From Eutreptiella sp. 'Long Island Sound 2002' (lineage: Eukaryota > Euglenozoa > Euglenophyceae > Eutreptiales > Eutreptiaceae), in contig OZ038386.1 in NCBI GenBank assembly GCA_964036045.1, forward strand, positions 15,163,433-15,227,432: a stretch of DNA of 64,000 nt, written 5' to 3'. Within the stretch, counting starts at the first letter, position 1. Every line of letters starts with the position of its first letter. Positions 46,889 to 56,900 of the stretch are shown here, one piece after another. Below the pieces are notes generated by a model, which searched no databases, was not told where the DNA came from, and was given only the letters and a program-made list of their open reading frames with translations. Made by a program: the position numbers and the translations under genes.

Positions 46889-47550
46889 ATATGGCCCTGA
46901 CACCCGCATGTTCGACTTGCAACTGACTACAATGGAGTCAAGGACCTTGCCTGCTGATCCCCCTGCCCCCCTTCCATTGTCCCCCTCCCCTCCCCACACC
47001 TCCCTTGCCCACCCTCCCCTTCGCACCACCCCACTTACCCTGGCAACTGGATTGAGAACTCTCGATCTGGGGTCCCGGGCCAGACCACCACCCGTAACCT
47101 GCCCCGATTCCCGTTCCCCCCTTCCATTGTCCCCCTCCCCTCCCCACACCTCCCTGGCCCACCCCCCCCTTCCCCCCACCCGACTTCCCCTGGCGGCTGG
47201 ATTGATAACTGTCACCTGCCCCTGTTCCCCTTCCCCACCCTTTCATCCCTTGCATTGTCCCCTTCCCTGTCCCTCCCTTCCCTTTCCCCTGTGAGTGGTA
47301 CCAGGGTTGTTTCGGGGCGGCATCTGCTGTGACCTGGGCTGGCCAATGCTGGGGTCTCTGGCCAAGCTGCCACCCCTCACCTGCCCCCACGCTTCCCTGC
47401 CTCCCTTCCACTCCTTGCATTTCCCCCCTCACGTTCACCCCACTCACGTTCTGTTGGGAGGTGGAGTGGCAGTGGAACCAAGGGTGGTTCAGGGCGGCAG
47501 TTGCTGTGAGGCGCGCCGAGGGCTCCCGTACCAAAAGCTCACTGCAAGCC
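46889..47550. repeat. Segmental duplication, kinase-tail copy
   Basis: It starts at ATGGCCCTGACACCC and runs through the C-rich (Gly-coding) tandem units (about 150 bp each, at 46971 and 47121) to about 47550, matching 53112-53830. The other copy carries about 70 extra bases at 53165-53240. Similarity is high across both the coding tail and the 3' flank, so the duplicated block is larger than the coding tail. Confidence 0.8.
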
Positions 47551-48314
47551 TCTGAACAGGTTTCAGGCGGCAGCGCCTGGACAAGACCTGCGGGCCTCAG
47601 CACGTGTTCATAGTGCCAGATGAAATGGGGGTGTATTTCATCTGGAATGGGCCATTCCGGGTACGTGCCGTTGTAAACGGCCCAGCAGAGATCCTTGTCC
47701 TGCAAGTTCGCCACTGGATGCACATCTGAGAGGCTTTCAACGCCCAGACTCCCGAGGGACCAGAGGTCGCAGCTCAAGCCGTAGGGGTGGCACTGCTGCC
47801 TGAGGTACCAACCCATGACCTCTGGGGCCATGTAGCTTATGGTGCCATAGCCTCCTGTGAGGCCCGGTCTCTCACAATATGCGGCGTAACCAAAATCTGC
47901 AATTTTCACCAAGCAGTGGGCATCATGGAGGCCTGAGCCGCATACCAGGATGTTCTCAGGCTTAATGTCACGGTGCGCTACTGATTGCCCATGGATGTAA
48001 ACCACTGCCTGCAGAACATCCCTCATCACCTGACGCAATGTAGCTTCTGAGAGTGGAAAGTAATGAAGAAGATTACCACCATTTGCCAGCTCCATGATAA
48101 TGAAATACCTGTCTGCAGTTTCATAAAGTTCCACAAACGTAATGACATGGTCATGACGCAGATTCCACAGCATAGTCGCCTCACGGTGCGCTTCACTATG
48201 CGAGCACTCCTTCCCTGCATACTGAATGTGAGATTGCTCGTCCAGGAATCTCCATACCACACCCGCGGCGCCTTCGCCAAGCTTATTGACCAAAGTGTAC
48301 TTGAAAGGATTCAT
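46938..48314 (-). CDS. Ser/Thr protein kinase with Gly-rich repetitive tail
   Basis: ATG at 48314 gives a 458-residue protein (the open frame extends 62 codons further upstream, but MNPFKYTLVNKLGEGAAG is the natural start). All kinase landmarks are present. The glycine loop is GEGAAGVV (13-20), the catalytic lysine is AGKE (K35) with the helix C glutamate near 45, and the catalytic loop is HRDIKPEN (114-121). The Mg-binding loop is DFG (140-142), followed by APE (163-165) and the helix F aspartate CDLWSLG (183). The HRD-x-K and short insert-free layout resembles CAMK-group kinases. The domain ends at LNHPWF (about 300). The remaining 150 residues are low-complexity (GGGKGGVGQGGVGRGGGQW) with two 150 bp tandem units, and are duplicated at the end of the F-box-like gene at 53.2 kb. 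The kinase domain is in one exon. Ends in TGA. Confidence 0.85.
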   Translation of the reverse strand: MNPFKYTLVNKLGEGAAGVVWRFLDEQSHIQYAGKECSHSEAHREATMLWNLRHDHVITFVELYETADRYFIIMELANGGNLLHYFPLSEATLRQVMRDVLQAVVYIHGQSVAHRDIKPENILVCGSGLHDAHCLVKIADFGYAAYCERPGLTGGYGTISYMAPEVMGWYLRQQCHPYGLSCDLWSLGSLGVESLSDVHPVANLQDKDLCWAVYNGTYPEWPIPDEIHPHFIWHYEHVLRPAGLVQALPPETCSEACSELLVREPSARLTATAALNHPWFHCHSTSQQNVSGVNVRGEMQGVEGRQGSVGAGEGWQLGQRPQHWPAQVTADAAPKQPWYHSQGKGKGGTGKGTMQGMKGWGRGTGAGDSYQSSRQGKSGGGKGGVGQGGVGRGGGQWKGGTGIGAGYGWWSGPGPQIESSQSSCQGKWGGAKGRVGKGGVGRGGGQWKGGRGISRQGP

Positions 48315-48658
48315 GCAAAGAGAAACCCTGACAATGGCAAAACCTGATGGCAACTGCCCTGAAAAAAAAAGCACTCCCAACCTGGCGAAATTAGTAAGCC
48401 CTCCTTGACTCCAAACAACCTGAACATGGCATTGGCAATGCCCCAAACAAGGGGCTACGCAAAATGTGATATGGCAGTGAAAGCAGCAACACATTGGCAT
48501 ATGGCGGTCCTACAATGGGCCCGAAGCAACCACGAGAATATGCGTCATCTTCAACAAAAACAATCATGCAACATTCTTCATGCCAAGTGACCATGTTCCA
48601 CACATATGACCCGTGTGCACATACTGTGCACGAATAAACTAATAGACACCAAATTACT

Positions 48659-48706
48659 GTTACCCTGACCCTAACCCTGGCCCTGACCTTGACCCTGGCC
48701 CTGACT
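48659..48706. repeat. Short telomere-like degenerate CCCTRA/CCCTGG tract
   Basis: About eight degenerate hexamers (ACCCTGACCCTAACCCTGGC and so on), too short and divergent to be a telomere. It reads Arg/Val alternation on the minus strand. TTAGGG-like hexamers also occur at 51940-51985. Confidence 0.6.
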
Positions 48707-49479
48707 GAAAAATTGCACCATTCTGCTACAGGCTCATCACACTCTCGGCTGTAGGATGACTGACTTGCGGTTTGAGTGCTCCTCGTGGATATGAGCACAC
48801 CGACACTGCCACAGCTGTGTATGCACCTGTAGCCCGGGGAATGAAGCGCCGGATACTTAGCTGCTGCATACCCCCGTGTCACAGGCATACGGTCATCCCC
48901 ACCAGATCAGTACCGAATATTGCCCTTGAGTTCACTGCACAATCGCGGTCATTGAACGTTTCTGGGGTTGTCTGGGTCAGCTCAACCCTCCCTCAGCCAT
49001 GGTTAGCTGCCATACTAAGTACAACCGTCGTTGTTTGTGAGGGGACCACACATGCTCATCCCCTTTGATGGCTGATACATGCGACCCCGCTGATTCATTG
49101 GAATGTGTGTCATATCTATCAGGCATTTCCTGCAGACCCGGGGGGGGGGGGGGGTCCTCGGGTTTGGACACCAACTACTTCCCCTCCATAACCGTTGGCC
49201 CGAGGGGGGGGCGGAGAACAGGATTGATGACCTGATCAAAGATGGAACTTTTTCCTTCCAGAAGTGTAAGGTACGAAAACTTCAGGTACCAACACAGCAA
49301 ATGGGGGGAAACCGGCGTTCCGGTGATGCCCGAGGGGTATTGGAGGCGTACATTGGTGGAAATGGACATGGGGTGCCATTAGAGAGTATAATCACATGCA
49401 AAGGTCCCTACATGTTGCCTTTTCTGGGGTGTGGTACGACATCTTGTGCTCATCTGGTGGAATATGAATAATTGCTGCT

Positions 49480-50545
49480 CAAACCTGGTGGCACCTGGGT
49501 GGTTACTACTAATTACTGGTGGCATCTGATGGTTGCTGTTGATTGATTCATGGCGGCATCTAGGTGGTTGCTGTTAACTCCTCGTGGCATGTAGATGGTT
49601 GCTGTTAATTCTTGGTGGCATCTAGGTAGTTGTAGTTCATTCCTAGTGGCATCTGGTTGGTTGCTGTTAATTCTTGGCGGCATTTGGGTGGTTACTATTA
49701 AGTCCTAGTGGCATCCGGATAGTTGGTGGCATCTGGATAGCTGCTATTAAATCCTGGTGGCATGTGGGTGGTTGCCGTTAATTCCTGGTGGTATGTGGAT
49801 GGTTGTTGTTACCTCCTAGTGGCATCTGGATGGTTCTTGTTAATTCCTAGTGGCATGTAGGTGGTTGCTATTAATTCCTAGTGGCATTTGGATCGTTGCT
49901 GTTAATTCCTAGTGGCACCTGAGTGGTTGCTATTAATTCCTCGTGGCACTTGGATGGTTGCTGTTGATTCGTGGTGGCATCTAGATGGTTGTTGTTAATT
50001 CCTGCTAGCATCTGGGTGGTTGTTGGTAATTCTTGGTGGCATGTGGATCCTGCTGGTTCCTGTTAATCTAGCATCTGGTGGCATTTGGATGGTTGTTGTC
50101 AATTCCTTGTGGCATCTAGATGGTTGTTGTTAATTCCTGCTGGCATCCGGACGGTTGCCGTCGATTCCCAGTGGCACATGGCTGGATGCTGTTAATTCCT
50201 TTTGGCATCTAGGTGGTTGATGTTGATTCCTGGTGGCATTTGGATGGCTGCTGTGAATTATTGGTGGCATCTGGGTTGTTGCTACTAATTCTTGGTGGTA
50301 CCTGGGTAGTTGCTATTAATTCCTGTTGTCATTTGGATGGTTGTTGTTAATTCCTGGTGGCATTTGGATGGCCGCTGTTAATTCTCGGTAGCATCTGGAT
50401 GGTTGCTTTTAATTCTTCGTGGCATGTGGGTGGTTGCCGTTAATTCTTGTTGGCATCTGGATAGCCGTCATTCATTCCTGGTGGCATGTGGATAGTTGTT
50501 GTTAATTCTTGGTGGCATTTGGATGTTTGCTATTAATTTTTGGCG
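49480..50545. repeat. 31 bp minisatellite, about 34 degenerate units
   Basis: Continuous degenerate units of about 31 bases (TGGTGGCATCTGGATGGTTG followed by CTGTTAATTCC), with frequent T/C/A substitutions and occasional indels, over about 1.07 kb. No coding frame persists. A four-unit relic of the same motif lies near 36.1 kb. Confidence 0.85.
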
Positions 50546-50658
50546 GGCAAAAACTAGATTGCCGTCAATACCTTTGTACAACAAGTACACAACACTCCAA
50601 AGCGAAATCCAAGTTAATCGCGAATGAATCGCATACCCCTCAAGCTGTATGTGCACCC

Positions 50659-51160
50659 TTACTCATTGCTGAAAATTGAAGGGCCAACAATAGCACAAAT
50701 GCAAGTGCGCTTCAATGGTTTGCAAGCAGAACAATGCACGCACTGCCACAACAAATTGTCCTGCTTGTAGGCAGTAACACGGGCTGCAAACTCCTTGACT
50801 TGCGGAGTGGATGCCAGTTCCTTCGGCTGCCCGTTGGTTGCAGGACCTAGGACCTGAGCCATGCGGCCCGGCCTTTGCAGGAGGCTTGGGGATCGCGCTT
50901 CCCACCTTGGGTCTCTTTGCAGGCGGGGATGTATCAGAGGTGCTACCACTATCACTTGACGCAACCCCAGTTGAAGGGCAATACGTGCGTGCTGTCATCA
51001 CTTTCAGAGTCCGCAGAGGTTGTAGCATCAATGTTACTTGTGGCCAAGGAAGATGATGACAAGGAGGAGGAGTTGGATGATGCTGATGACGACGACGACG
51101 ATGATGGTGATGAAGATGATGACACACAGATTGTTGAACCTTGGTATCCTTTCCCCTTCA
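50659..51160 (-). CDS. Possible gene fragment: Ser-rich, NLS-like and Cys segments in shifting frames
   Basis: Three protein-like stretches occur in minus-strand order but in different frames. A Ser-rich acidic part (SSSLATSNIDATTSADSESD, 51160-50990) is followed by SSDSGSTSDTSPPAKRPKVG, which contains a basic AKRPK cluster (about 50930). The last part is TPQVKEFAARVTAYKQDNLL, then WQCVHCSACKPLKRTC (to about 50680). The last stretch resembles the start of BED/hAT-type zinc-finger regions (hydrophobic residues, then C-x2-C), but this is a weak impression. The TAA at 50659 follows. Either introns or frameshifts connect the parts; it could be a transposase relic. Confidence 0.3.
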
Positions 51161-51164
51161 CATG

Positions 51165-52175
51165 TTCTCAAAAGCATGACAGATGGCTCACTTGGGCAGC
51201 ATTGTTAATGATGTAGCATCCTAGGAAATCTTTAAGAAGAAACGCTTGGGGTGTCCACTTTGACCATTTCTTCCGTAACCTGGTACGAGGTAGAAAATGA
51301 TCGGGTCGAATCTCAGTACTTGTGCCCGCCCCTCCCCAGGGGGGGGGGGTTGGAGGGGGGGCTTTGGGGGGGGGGTCCGGGAGGGTCGGTTGGGCCGCAT
51401 GCAGGTTAACAGAGCGCTCCACACATGCACGGCTTGGAATGCATATGGGGCGCATGTGCCCCCCCCCCCCCCCCCAAATCGCCCCACCTGGACCCCCACC
51501 CCCCCAACCGACCCCCAGAGCGCTGATGGAACACGTGACAGGTTGGCCGAATGAGTGCCAGCATATTTGCAAACCTGTGAAATAACCAGAAGGAGCTCCC
51601 ATCCCTGTGTTGTACTATTGAGGCTAGAGGTTGTGGCCGACAAACCACGGCCAGGTGGAGGTAATTAGGTGAACACAAATGCCATGCTTGTACATATCTC
51701 GATGAACGCCATTGACTGGGTCATCCATGAACTGCCGAACATTGCTGCAGGCCAAGCGTTTGTCAGTCACAGGCAGCCCCTACCTCCCCTTGCCCTCCCT
51801 CTCACCATATCACCCCAAACCTAACCCGAACCTTTGCAACAAGGTGATCCGGCCATGCCAGCCCCCCAAAATTTCGTTCATGGCTGCTTTTGCCACATCA
51901 TAGCTCTCCATTTTGGACCCCAACAGTAACTTTAGCCCTAGCCTAGGGTTAGGGCTATGGGGGTTAGGGGTCAATGTAGGGTTAGGGCTCGGTCAACATG
52001 CTGGTGCACTAAGATCTCTCACACAGGATCGACCGAACAACATCCCCTGTCCCCACCCATACTCCACATGCGCGCACACTGACGAAGAAAAACAGAGGTG
52101 CAAGAAACAAACAACTAGCTACTAGTCTAGGGGTGGCTATTCCCATTGAATGGTCGCAAGACCACCATCGACCAC
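51165..52175. other. No recognisable gene
   Basis: Contains G runs near 51340-51380 and C runs near 51460-51475 (inverted, about 90 bp apart), and TTAGGG-like hexamers at 51940-51985. No credible coding frame. Confidence 0.4.
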
Positions 52176-52177
52176 AT

Positions 52178-52255
52178 GACCCTGCGCTCACACAGGGGCT
52201 CAAACTAGCCCCCACTGGGCCTCGCGCCAGGGTGTGTAGCCACTGTACTATGAAG
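52178..52255 (-). mobile_element. tRNA-derived SINE-like unit (unit 6)
   Basis: The minus strand reads CATAGTACAGTGGCTACACA (A box) and GGGGGCTAGTTTGAGCCCC (degenerate B box), with the intervening GCGCGAGGCCCAGTG resembling unit 1 at 26300-26375. It appears to be the same family as unit 1 but more decayed. Confidence 0.45.
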
Positions 52256-53111
52256 ATTTGATTGTTTATCAAAGACAGCTATGGTCGATTGGGTTGCCGC
52301 AATTTCCTACCACATGGTATGTGAAAACAAGGAACCTGTTCATATCCGCGCCGAGGGTGTCCGTACGCAAAGACTTCCTGAGCGACCAGACGGGCAACTT
52401 GGCCATCCAAAGGCAGAAGAACGGCACATACGACATGGACAAGCGCCAAGAGCGGGGTTCGAAAGCCCGACCCCTCCGCCGCAGGTTGAGGCGTGTCCCT
52501 GCTAAGCTGGGTAAAAATTAGAACAATGCAACCATCCACAGACGAATCCAATGAACAAAAGTGGGCTACACATTCAAGAAAAATGGGCCCCAATATTGCC
52601 CCCCAAACGGGCGTTCATGGATGCTATGCGCACGTCGGCGGGTTGAAAAATACTTCGTTGCGTCGACCATGCCACTAATAGGGGGGGATAGCCATGTTGG
52701 CCATGGCTACCCGGCCACCACGGGCACTGCTGGGCAAAAATCGCCAAAAACCAGACTAGTTTTTGGTAACGGAAAGTTTGGTGCTTTTACCCAAGGCTTG
52801 CTTGCTTTTGACATAACCTTGTGTGCAGGGCTTTTAATTATTTACAGGAAAAGAGCTTCGGAAGTCAACTGCCTATGACTGACTGATTGACCCTACCTTA
52901 CTCTGTCCCACATGGCCAGCGTTGGGCTCCACCCCTGCCCTTTCCATGGCCATTCCATGCCCTAGAGGTCATGACTCCCAAAGCGCAAGCATGATTAGGC
53001 ACCCCCCAGCACACACCAAGCCCTTGTACATGGTGGTGTTGATAGTATACCAGGGTCTCCGTTGCAAGTTGGGTTGCGGTTCGCTTGCCTTTGAGTGCCT
53101 GGGTTACTTAC

Positions 53112-53830
53112 ACATGGCCCTGACACCCCGCATGTTTGACTTGCAACTGAGTACAATGGAGTCAAGGAGGCAGAGGTCACTGGCACATTGATAGTCAGTG
53201 GGGCTTGTAAGGGATCACCAAAGAAAGGCGCAGGTCACCACACCTTGCCTGTTGATCCCCCTGCCCCCCTTCCGTTGTCCCCCTCCCCTCCCCACACCTC
53301 CCTGGCCCACCCTCCCCTTCGCACCACCCCATTTCCTGTGGCAATTAGATTGATAACTCTCAATCTGGGGTCCCGGGCCAGACCACCACCCGTCACCTGC
53401 CCCGATTCCCGTTCCCCCCTTCCATTGTCCCCCTCCCCTCCCCACACCTCCCTTGCCCACCCTCCCCTTCCCCCCACCCCACTTCCCTTGGCGGCTGGAT
53501 TGATAACTCTCAATCTGGGGTCTTGGGCCAGTCCACCACCCCTCACCTGCCCATATTCCCCTTCCCCACCCTTTCATCCCTTGCAATGTCCCCTTCCCTG
53601 TCCCTCCCTTCCCTTTCCCCTGTGAGTGGTACCAGGGTTGTTTCGGCGCGTCAGCTGCTGTGACCTGGGCTGGCCAATGCTGGGGTCTCTGGCCAAGCTG
53701 CCACCCCTCACCTGCCACCACGCTTCCCTGCCTCCCTTCCACTCCTTGCAATTCCCCCCTCGCATTCACCACACTCACGTTCTGCTGGGAGATGGAGTGG
53801 GCTGCTGTTGTGAGGCGAGCTGAGGGATCT
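53112..53830. repeat. Segmental duplication, F-box-gene copy of the kinase tail
   Basis: Matches 46889-47550 from ATGGCCCTGACACC through two 150 bp tandem units (53270 and 53420) to about 53830, with a roughly 70 bp segment at 53165-53240 not present in the kinase copy. Confidence 0.8.
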
Positions 53831-54690
53831 TCCGTTCTGCTGAGGTTGACAAAACCGGGGGGCGTTGGAGCCCTGAATCGGCCTTTACCTTCTTTTAGCG
53901 CTTCAAGACCTGCTCTGTCAACAGTGAGGAGCCCATCCTTGATCGCTGCACGTCCACTATCACTGACAATGAAGTACAGTGCGGGATAGTCAATGATGTA
54001 TCCATCCTCAGTAGTGAGCCATGCATATCGTCTCTTTACTGTCGTGTCGATTCTGTCAAGGCTGATGAGCCCATCTTTGATAGCTGCACGGCCATTGTCG
54101 CTGATGACCACCTTCAGAAGTTCTCGAGAAAGATGCCTCACACAACCACATTTATCGTTTTCCAAGGTGATGAATCCTTCTTTGATTGCTGTAAGCCCAT
54201 TGTCAGTTGCAAGCAGGTCTAAGTAAGCCTTAGCAATACGTGAAACACCATTGTTAGCAATCAAATGTTGGCATGTGGCTTTGGCGACAACGGCATCACC
54301 ATCAATAACCATTCCAACCCAGTGAATCTCATCCGCAAAGCGAAACTGGAGTGTTCTGCAACGAGTGGAATCTGCATATTGAGCACATTGGAACAAAAGC
54401 AACAGCAGTACTCTCGGGTCTAATTCCTTCCATCCACTTAAAGCCAGCAGAACATTCGTCATCTTTTGCATGTTGGCCCAGGCCAAAGATCGCAACATGC
54501 GGCCTGTTGCAGGGAAGTGCTGAGCCATATGTGCAGCTGCCAAAAGACCCGGCTCATTGCTGGTGTTGTGCAGCAATATGACTCTCCGAAGTGTGGACGC
54601 CGCCGCCGACAAACATAGCACATCCCGCACCGAAAGGAACTCGGACACAGTGCGGTGTGCGTCATCTGGGATATCTGGTAGGGACATCAT
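53215..54690 (-). CDS. F-box-like protein fused to the kinase-type Gly-rich tail
   Basis: ATG at 54690 (MMSLPDIPDDAHRTVSEFLS) gives about 491 residues. Residues 3-45 look like an F-box (LPDIPDDAHRTVSEFLSVRD, then LCLSAAASTLRRVI). F-box proteins usually bind Skp1 and recruit substrates to SCF ubiquitin ligases. Three related blocks follow at about 200-290: NGLTAIKEGFITLEN, NGRAAIKDGLISLDR and SGRAAIKDGLLTVDR. They have an apparent spacing of 30-55 residues and belong to no repeat family I can name. From DPSARLTTAAH onward (about 310) the sequence is nearly identical to the kinase gene's tail (SQQNVSVVNARGELQGVEGR, QLGQRPQHWPAQVTA and the Gly-rich units). The fusion is in frame and the frame is intact to TGA at 53215, 70 bp beyond where the kinase tail ends. 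It could also be a prediction that joins two genes across an unseen intron. Confidence 0.65.
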   Translation of the reverse strand: MMSLPDIPDDAHRTVSEFLSVRDVLCLSAAASTLRRVILLHNTSNEPGLLAAAHMAQHFPATGRMLRSLAWANMQKMTNVLLALSGWKELDPRVLLLLLFQCAQYADSTRCRTLQFRFADEIHWVGMVIDGDAVVAKATCQHLIANNGVSRIAKAYLDLLATDNGLTAIKEGFITLENDKCGCVRHLSRELLKVVISDNGRAAIKDGLISLDRIDTTVKRRYAWLTTEDGYIIDYPALYFIVSDSGRAAIKDGLLTVDRAGLEALKEGKGRFRAPTPPGFVNLSRTEDPSARLTTAAHSISQQNVSVVNARGELQGVEGRQGSVVAGEGWQLGQRPQHWPAQVTAADAPKQPWYHSQGKGKGGTGKGTLQGMKGWGRGIWAGEGWWTGPRPQIESYQSSRQGKWGGGKGRVGKGGVGRGGGQWKGGTGIGAGDGWWSGPGPQIESYQSNCHRKWGGAKGRVGQGGVGRGGGQRKGGRGINRQGVVTCAFLW

Positions 54691-55352
54691 CTGATAGTGG
54701 AAGTGGGACAATCTCGGGGTGAACGGAGTGAAAGACTACAGCCATCCCCACTCCATATAATGCTCCACCAGTGTATGCATCGCACGGTGTCACACCCACC
54801 ACCAGAACTCACTCGAGCCATACGGTCTAAAGCTCCACAAATTAAACAAAACATCCAAACCATGACAACCACATTGAAGCAGCACATTTTTTTTTGACTC
54901 AGACTCCCAAATTCATTGTAAGTGCTCGGCCAGACGGGCCGGATCAATAATGACAGTGTAAGTAGAACATATGTTGTCCTGCTGAAGTAGCACATATATT
55001 GAAGCTAGCTCGGTGCCACATGACACAAGCCCTCCAAACCAAGACCTTGCGACCAAGCAGACCCCTACCTCAACAACTTGCTATGTGTGCATATTTACTG
55101 GGAGCAGGCTGCATTCGGTGGACATGACATTATTGTCAGTGCACCGCTGAAGTGCAATATTGATGTTAATTATTTGGTTAAGTGGGTGCAAAACACAGCC
55201 CTTGCCTTTGCATGCATGCATGGCTATTTCGCAACGAGGCAATATTGATATGTGTCCAACTGAAGTAGAAACCGAAATTGCAGCACCACGGGTCTAGGCT
55301 GAACCCATAGAGTTCATATTCTGCTTTGCGATGAGTACACAGGCAATAGGTA

Positions 55353-55627
55353 TCAACCCATGGGGCACTGCACAAAGACCTCATGCATTAGTGGTAGGAC
55401 GCACTGGTTTAAAAAATGCCGCTTCATCTCGACTTTTGCATTGTACAAAGCAGTGCTCCCGTCAAGCACTGTGATGGCGAAGTGGACATCAAGATTCTCA
55501 TTGATGTGCAACTGCAACATGGTCTGCAATCGATCTTTGAGGGGGATCAAATCGTCAGTCACCCTCAGCCTTATCATACTGTCAACAATGTCATCATCGT
55601 ATTCCAAACTTTCGCACCCCAACTTCC
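55353..55627 (-). CDS. Last exon of a possible Ulp1-like protease gene (duplicated exon, copy 2)
   Basis: The exon begins after GTGGTGCAGAGTAG. Joining it to the exon ending at 55696 through a 68-base intron (GTGTGAGC ... CAGAGTAG) keeps the frame: LHQED, then an Arg codon across the junction, then KLGCESLEYDDDIVDSMIRL. The rest reads RVTDDLIPLKDRLQTMLQLH, INENLDVHFAITVLDG and CVLPLMHEVFVQCPMG, ending TGA at 55353. It is highly similar to 42447-42739 but six codons shorter. If the C48 idea for the upstream exon is right, the Q of HQED and the C of LGCES would supply the oxyanion glutamine and nucleophile. DCG is not present, so this is tentative. Confidence 0.5.
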
Positions 55628-55695
55628 CTACTCTGCACCACAAAACCCACAAAATGGGCGCTGCAGCTAGAGGTAGGCGGGATGGCAGCTCACAC

Positions 55696-56140
55696 TGTCT
55701 TCTTGATGTAGGAAGGTGGAGTAGAGGGGGGCTATAGCAAAAGCTACACTGCCAATCTCACGCAAAAACCTGTCCCACCTCTTCTGCGGCCCTAGCTCAA
55801 TGCCTTCTCGATTGGCAATGAGGTTGACTATGGTCAACTCCTCGGTGTTTGCACCCGCTATGTACAGCTTGTTACACAGCGGATCGAACACGAGGCACAA
55901 GAACGTGCGTGTTGGGGAAACCAACAACAAGCGTAGCGCCCAATGCTCATTGCGCGAATTATATATTTGTGCCGCAAGCAAGGGAGGCACATAGACCATA
56001 TCAATGGACGCTGCTTTCAAAGTACGCAGCGCCCATGACTCAGCCAACACCAACCAACAACCCAACGGCACAGATGACCCATTCCACAATGAGTCACGCA
56101 CAACCCACGCCACACCCATAACATCCCTGTCCGCACTCAA
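55696..56140 (-). CDS. Upstream exon with NEHW and VFDPL motifs (possible C48/Ulp1-like)
   Basis: Open minus-strand exon. The first in-frame ATG is at 56119 (MGVAWVVRDSLWNGSS), or the exon begins at an acceptor further upstream. It contains DMVYVPPLLAAQIYNSRNEH, then WALRLLLV, then FLCLVFDPLCNKLYIAGA and WDRFLREIGSVAFAI. The order 'P..., NEHW + hydrophobic strand, (about 20 residues) FDPL' resembles the His and Asp of Ulp1/SENP cysteine proteases (HW and the following D-S/P). Such domains occur in SUMO proteases and in several eukaryotic DNA transposon families. The donor at 55696 (GAAGACA then GTGTGAG) links in phase to the next exon. Without a profile search this assignment is only suggestive. 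Confidence 0.4.
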
Positions 56141-56268
56141 AGCTGTCCGAGTGAGCCACTAGTAATACACAACAATCTGGGCACTATGTGTGACGTAAGA
56201 TTTTGAGTAAACATCCCTCAAATGGCGTGCCTCCAGCATATAGTGTTGAGACCCGGAACCTGGGATGA

Positions 56269-56859
56269 TCACGTCAAGTGGTCGTTCCCGTTCGTCACGG
56301 GCAATGACTCAACATGTTGCAATTGGGCCGTAGGGCTGCCTGGGCCATTAATGAGGGCATGGCACACTGCAGCCAAGACGTCATCTCCACAAATAGGCCT
56401 GGTATTAACCATTCCAATCCGTGACCGCGGGGTGATGTCAGAGCATGGGTGTGAGGGGACAGTCTCCGTCGGAGCATTGGGATGGTCGTCCGAATCCTCC
56501 ACGGCTAGAGGCGGGCTAGTAGGAGAGGCATTTGCGGACGTAATTGCGGGGAGGCTGCTGTCACCACCCGGGTGTGGGGAGGGGGGGGTCAAAGCACAGG
56601 GGGAGGAGGGGGTAGTTTCGGCATGGGATTGCGTGGGATGCAAGATCTTCCCACCCTCAACCTCCTCCTTCCACTTTTGCAAGACCCATCGCGACTCATC
56701 TCTGTCTTTAAACTTGCGAGCAACGCACTTCTCACCTCCCAAACACCACATGCACCCCTCGAAATAGACGGACCATAAGAAAACTTTCCGATAGCACTGC
56801 CCACAAGTGAAGGGGGGGCAGTACAGGTGCATGGAATGCCACCGCTTGCTTCCACAGTC
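56269..56859 (-). CDS. Cysteine-rich (zinc-finger-like) exon with acidic/Pro-Ser linker
   Basis: The exon is open from about 56859 (after GGGAATAG), with an internal ATG at 56832. The N-terminal part is cysteine-patterned: MHLYCPPFTCGQCYRKVF, then FEGCMWCLGGEKCVARKFKD, giving C-x4-C-x2-C ... C-x2-C-x4-C. It continues RDESRWVLQKWKEEVEGG and becomes a disordered Pro/Ser/Thr-rich segment (HAETTPSSPCALTPPSPHPG). The end VESLPVTNGNDHLT stops at TGA 56269. It lies on the same strand, 130 bp upstream of the possible Ulp1-like exons, and may be part of that gene, but the phase across the gap was not resolved. The Cys spacing suggests metal binding; I do not recognise the family. Confidence 0.45.
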   Translation of the reverse strand, partial: DCGSKRWHSMHLYCPPFTCGQCYRKVFLWSVYFEGCMWCLGGEKCVARKFKDRDESRWVLQKWKEEVEGGKILHPTQSHAETTPSSPCALTPPSPHPGGDSSLPAITSANASPTSPPLAVEDSDDHPNAPTETVPSHPCSDITPRSRIGMVNTRPICGDDVLAAVCHALINGPGSPTAQLQHVESLPVTNGNDHLT

Positions 56860-56900
56860 CTATTCCCGCTTCACAAGGGGTGCAAGGGCAAGGGACTCAC

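Noticed and set aside
48659-48706. A telomere or interstitial telomere block
   Set aside because: Only about eight degenerate CCCTRA/CCCTGG hexamers; far too short and variable.
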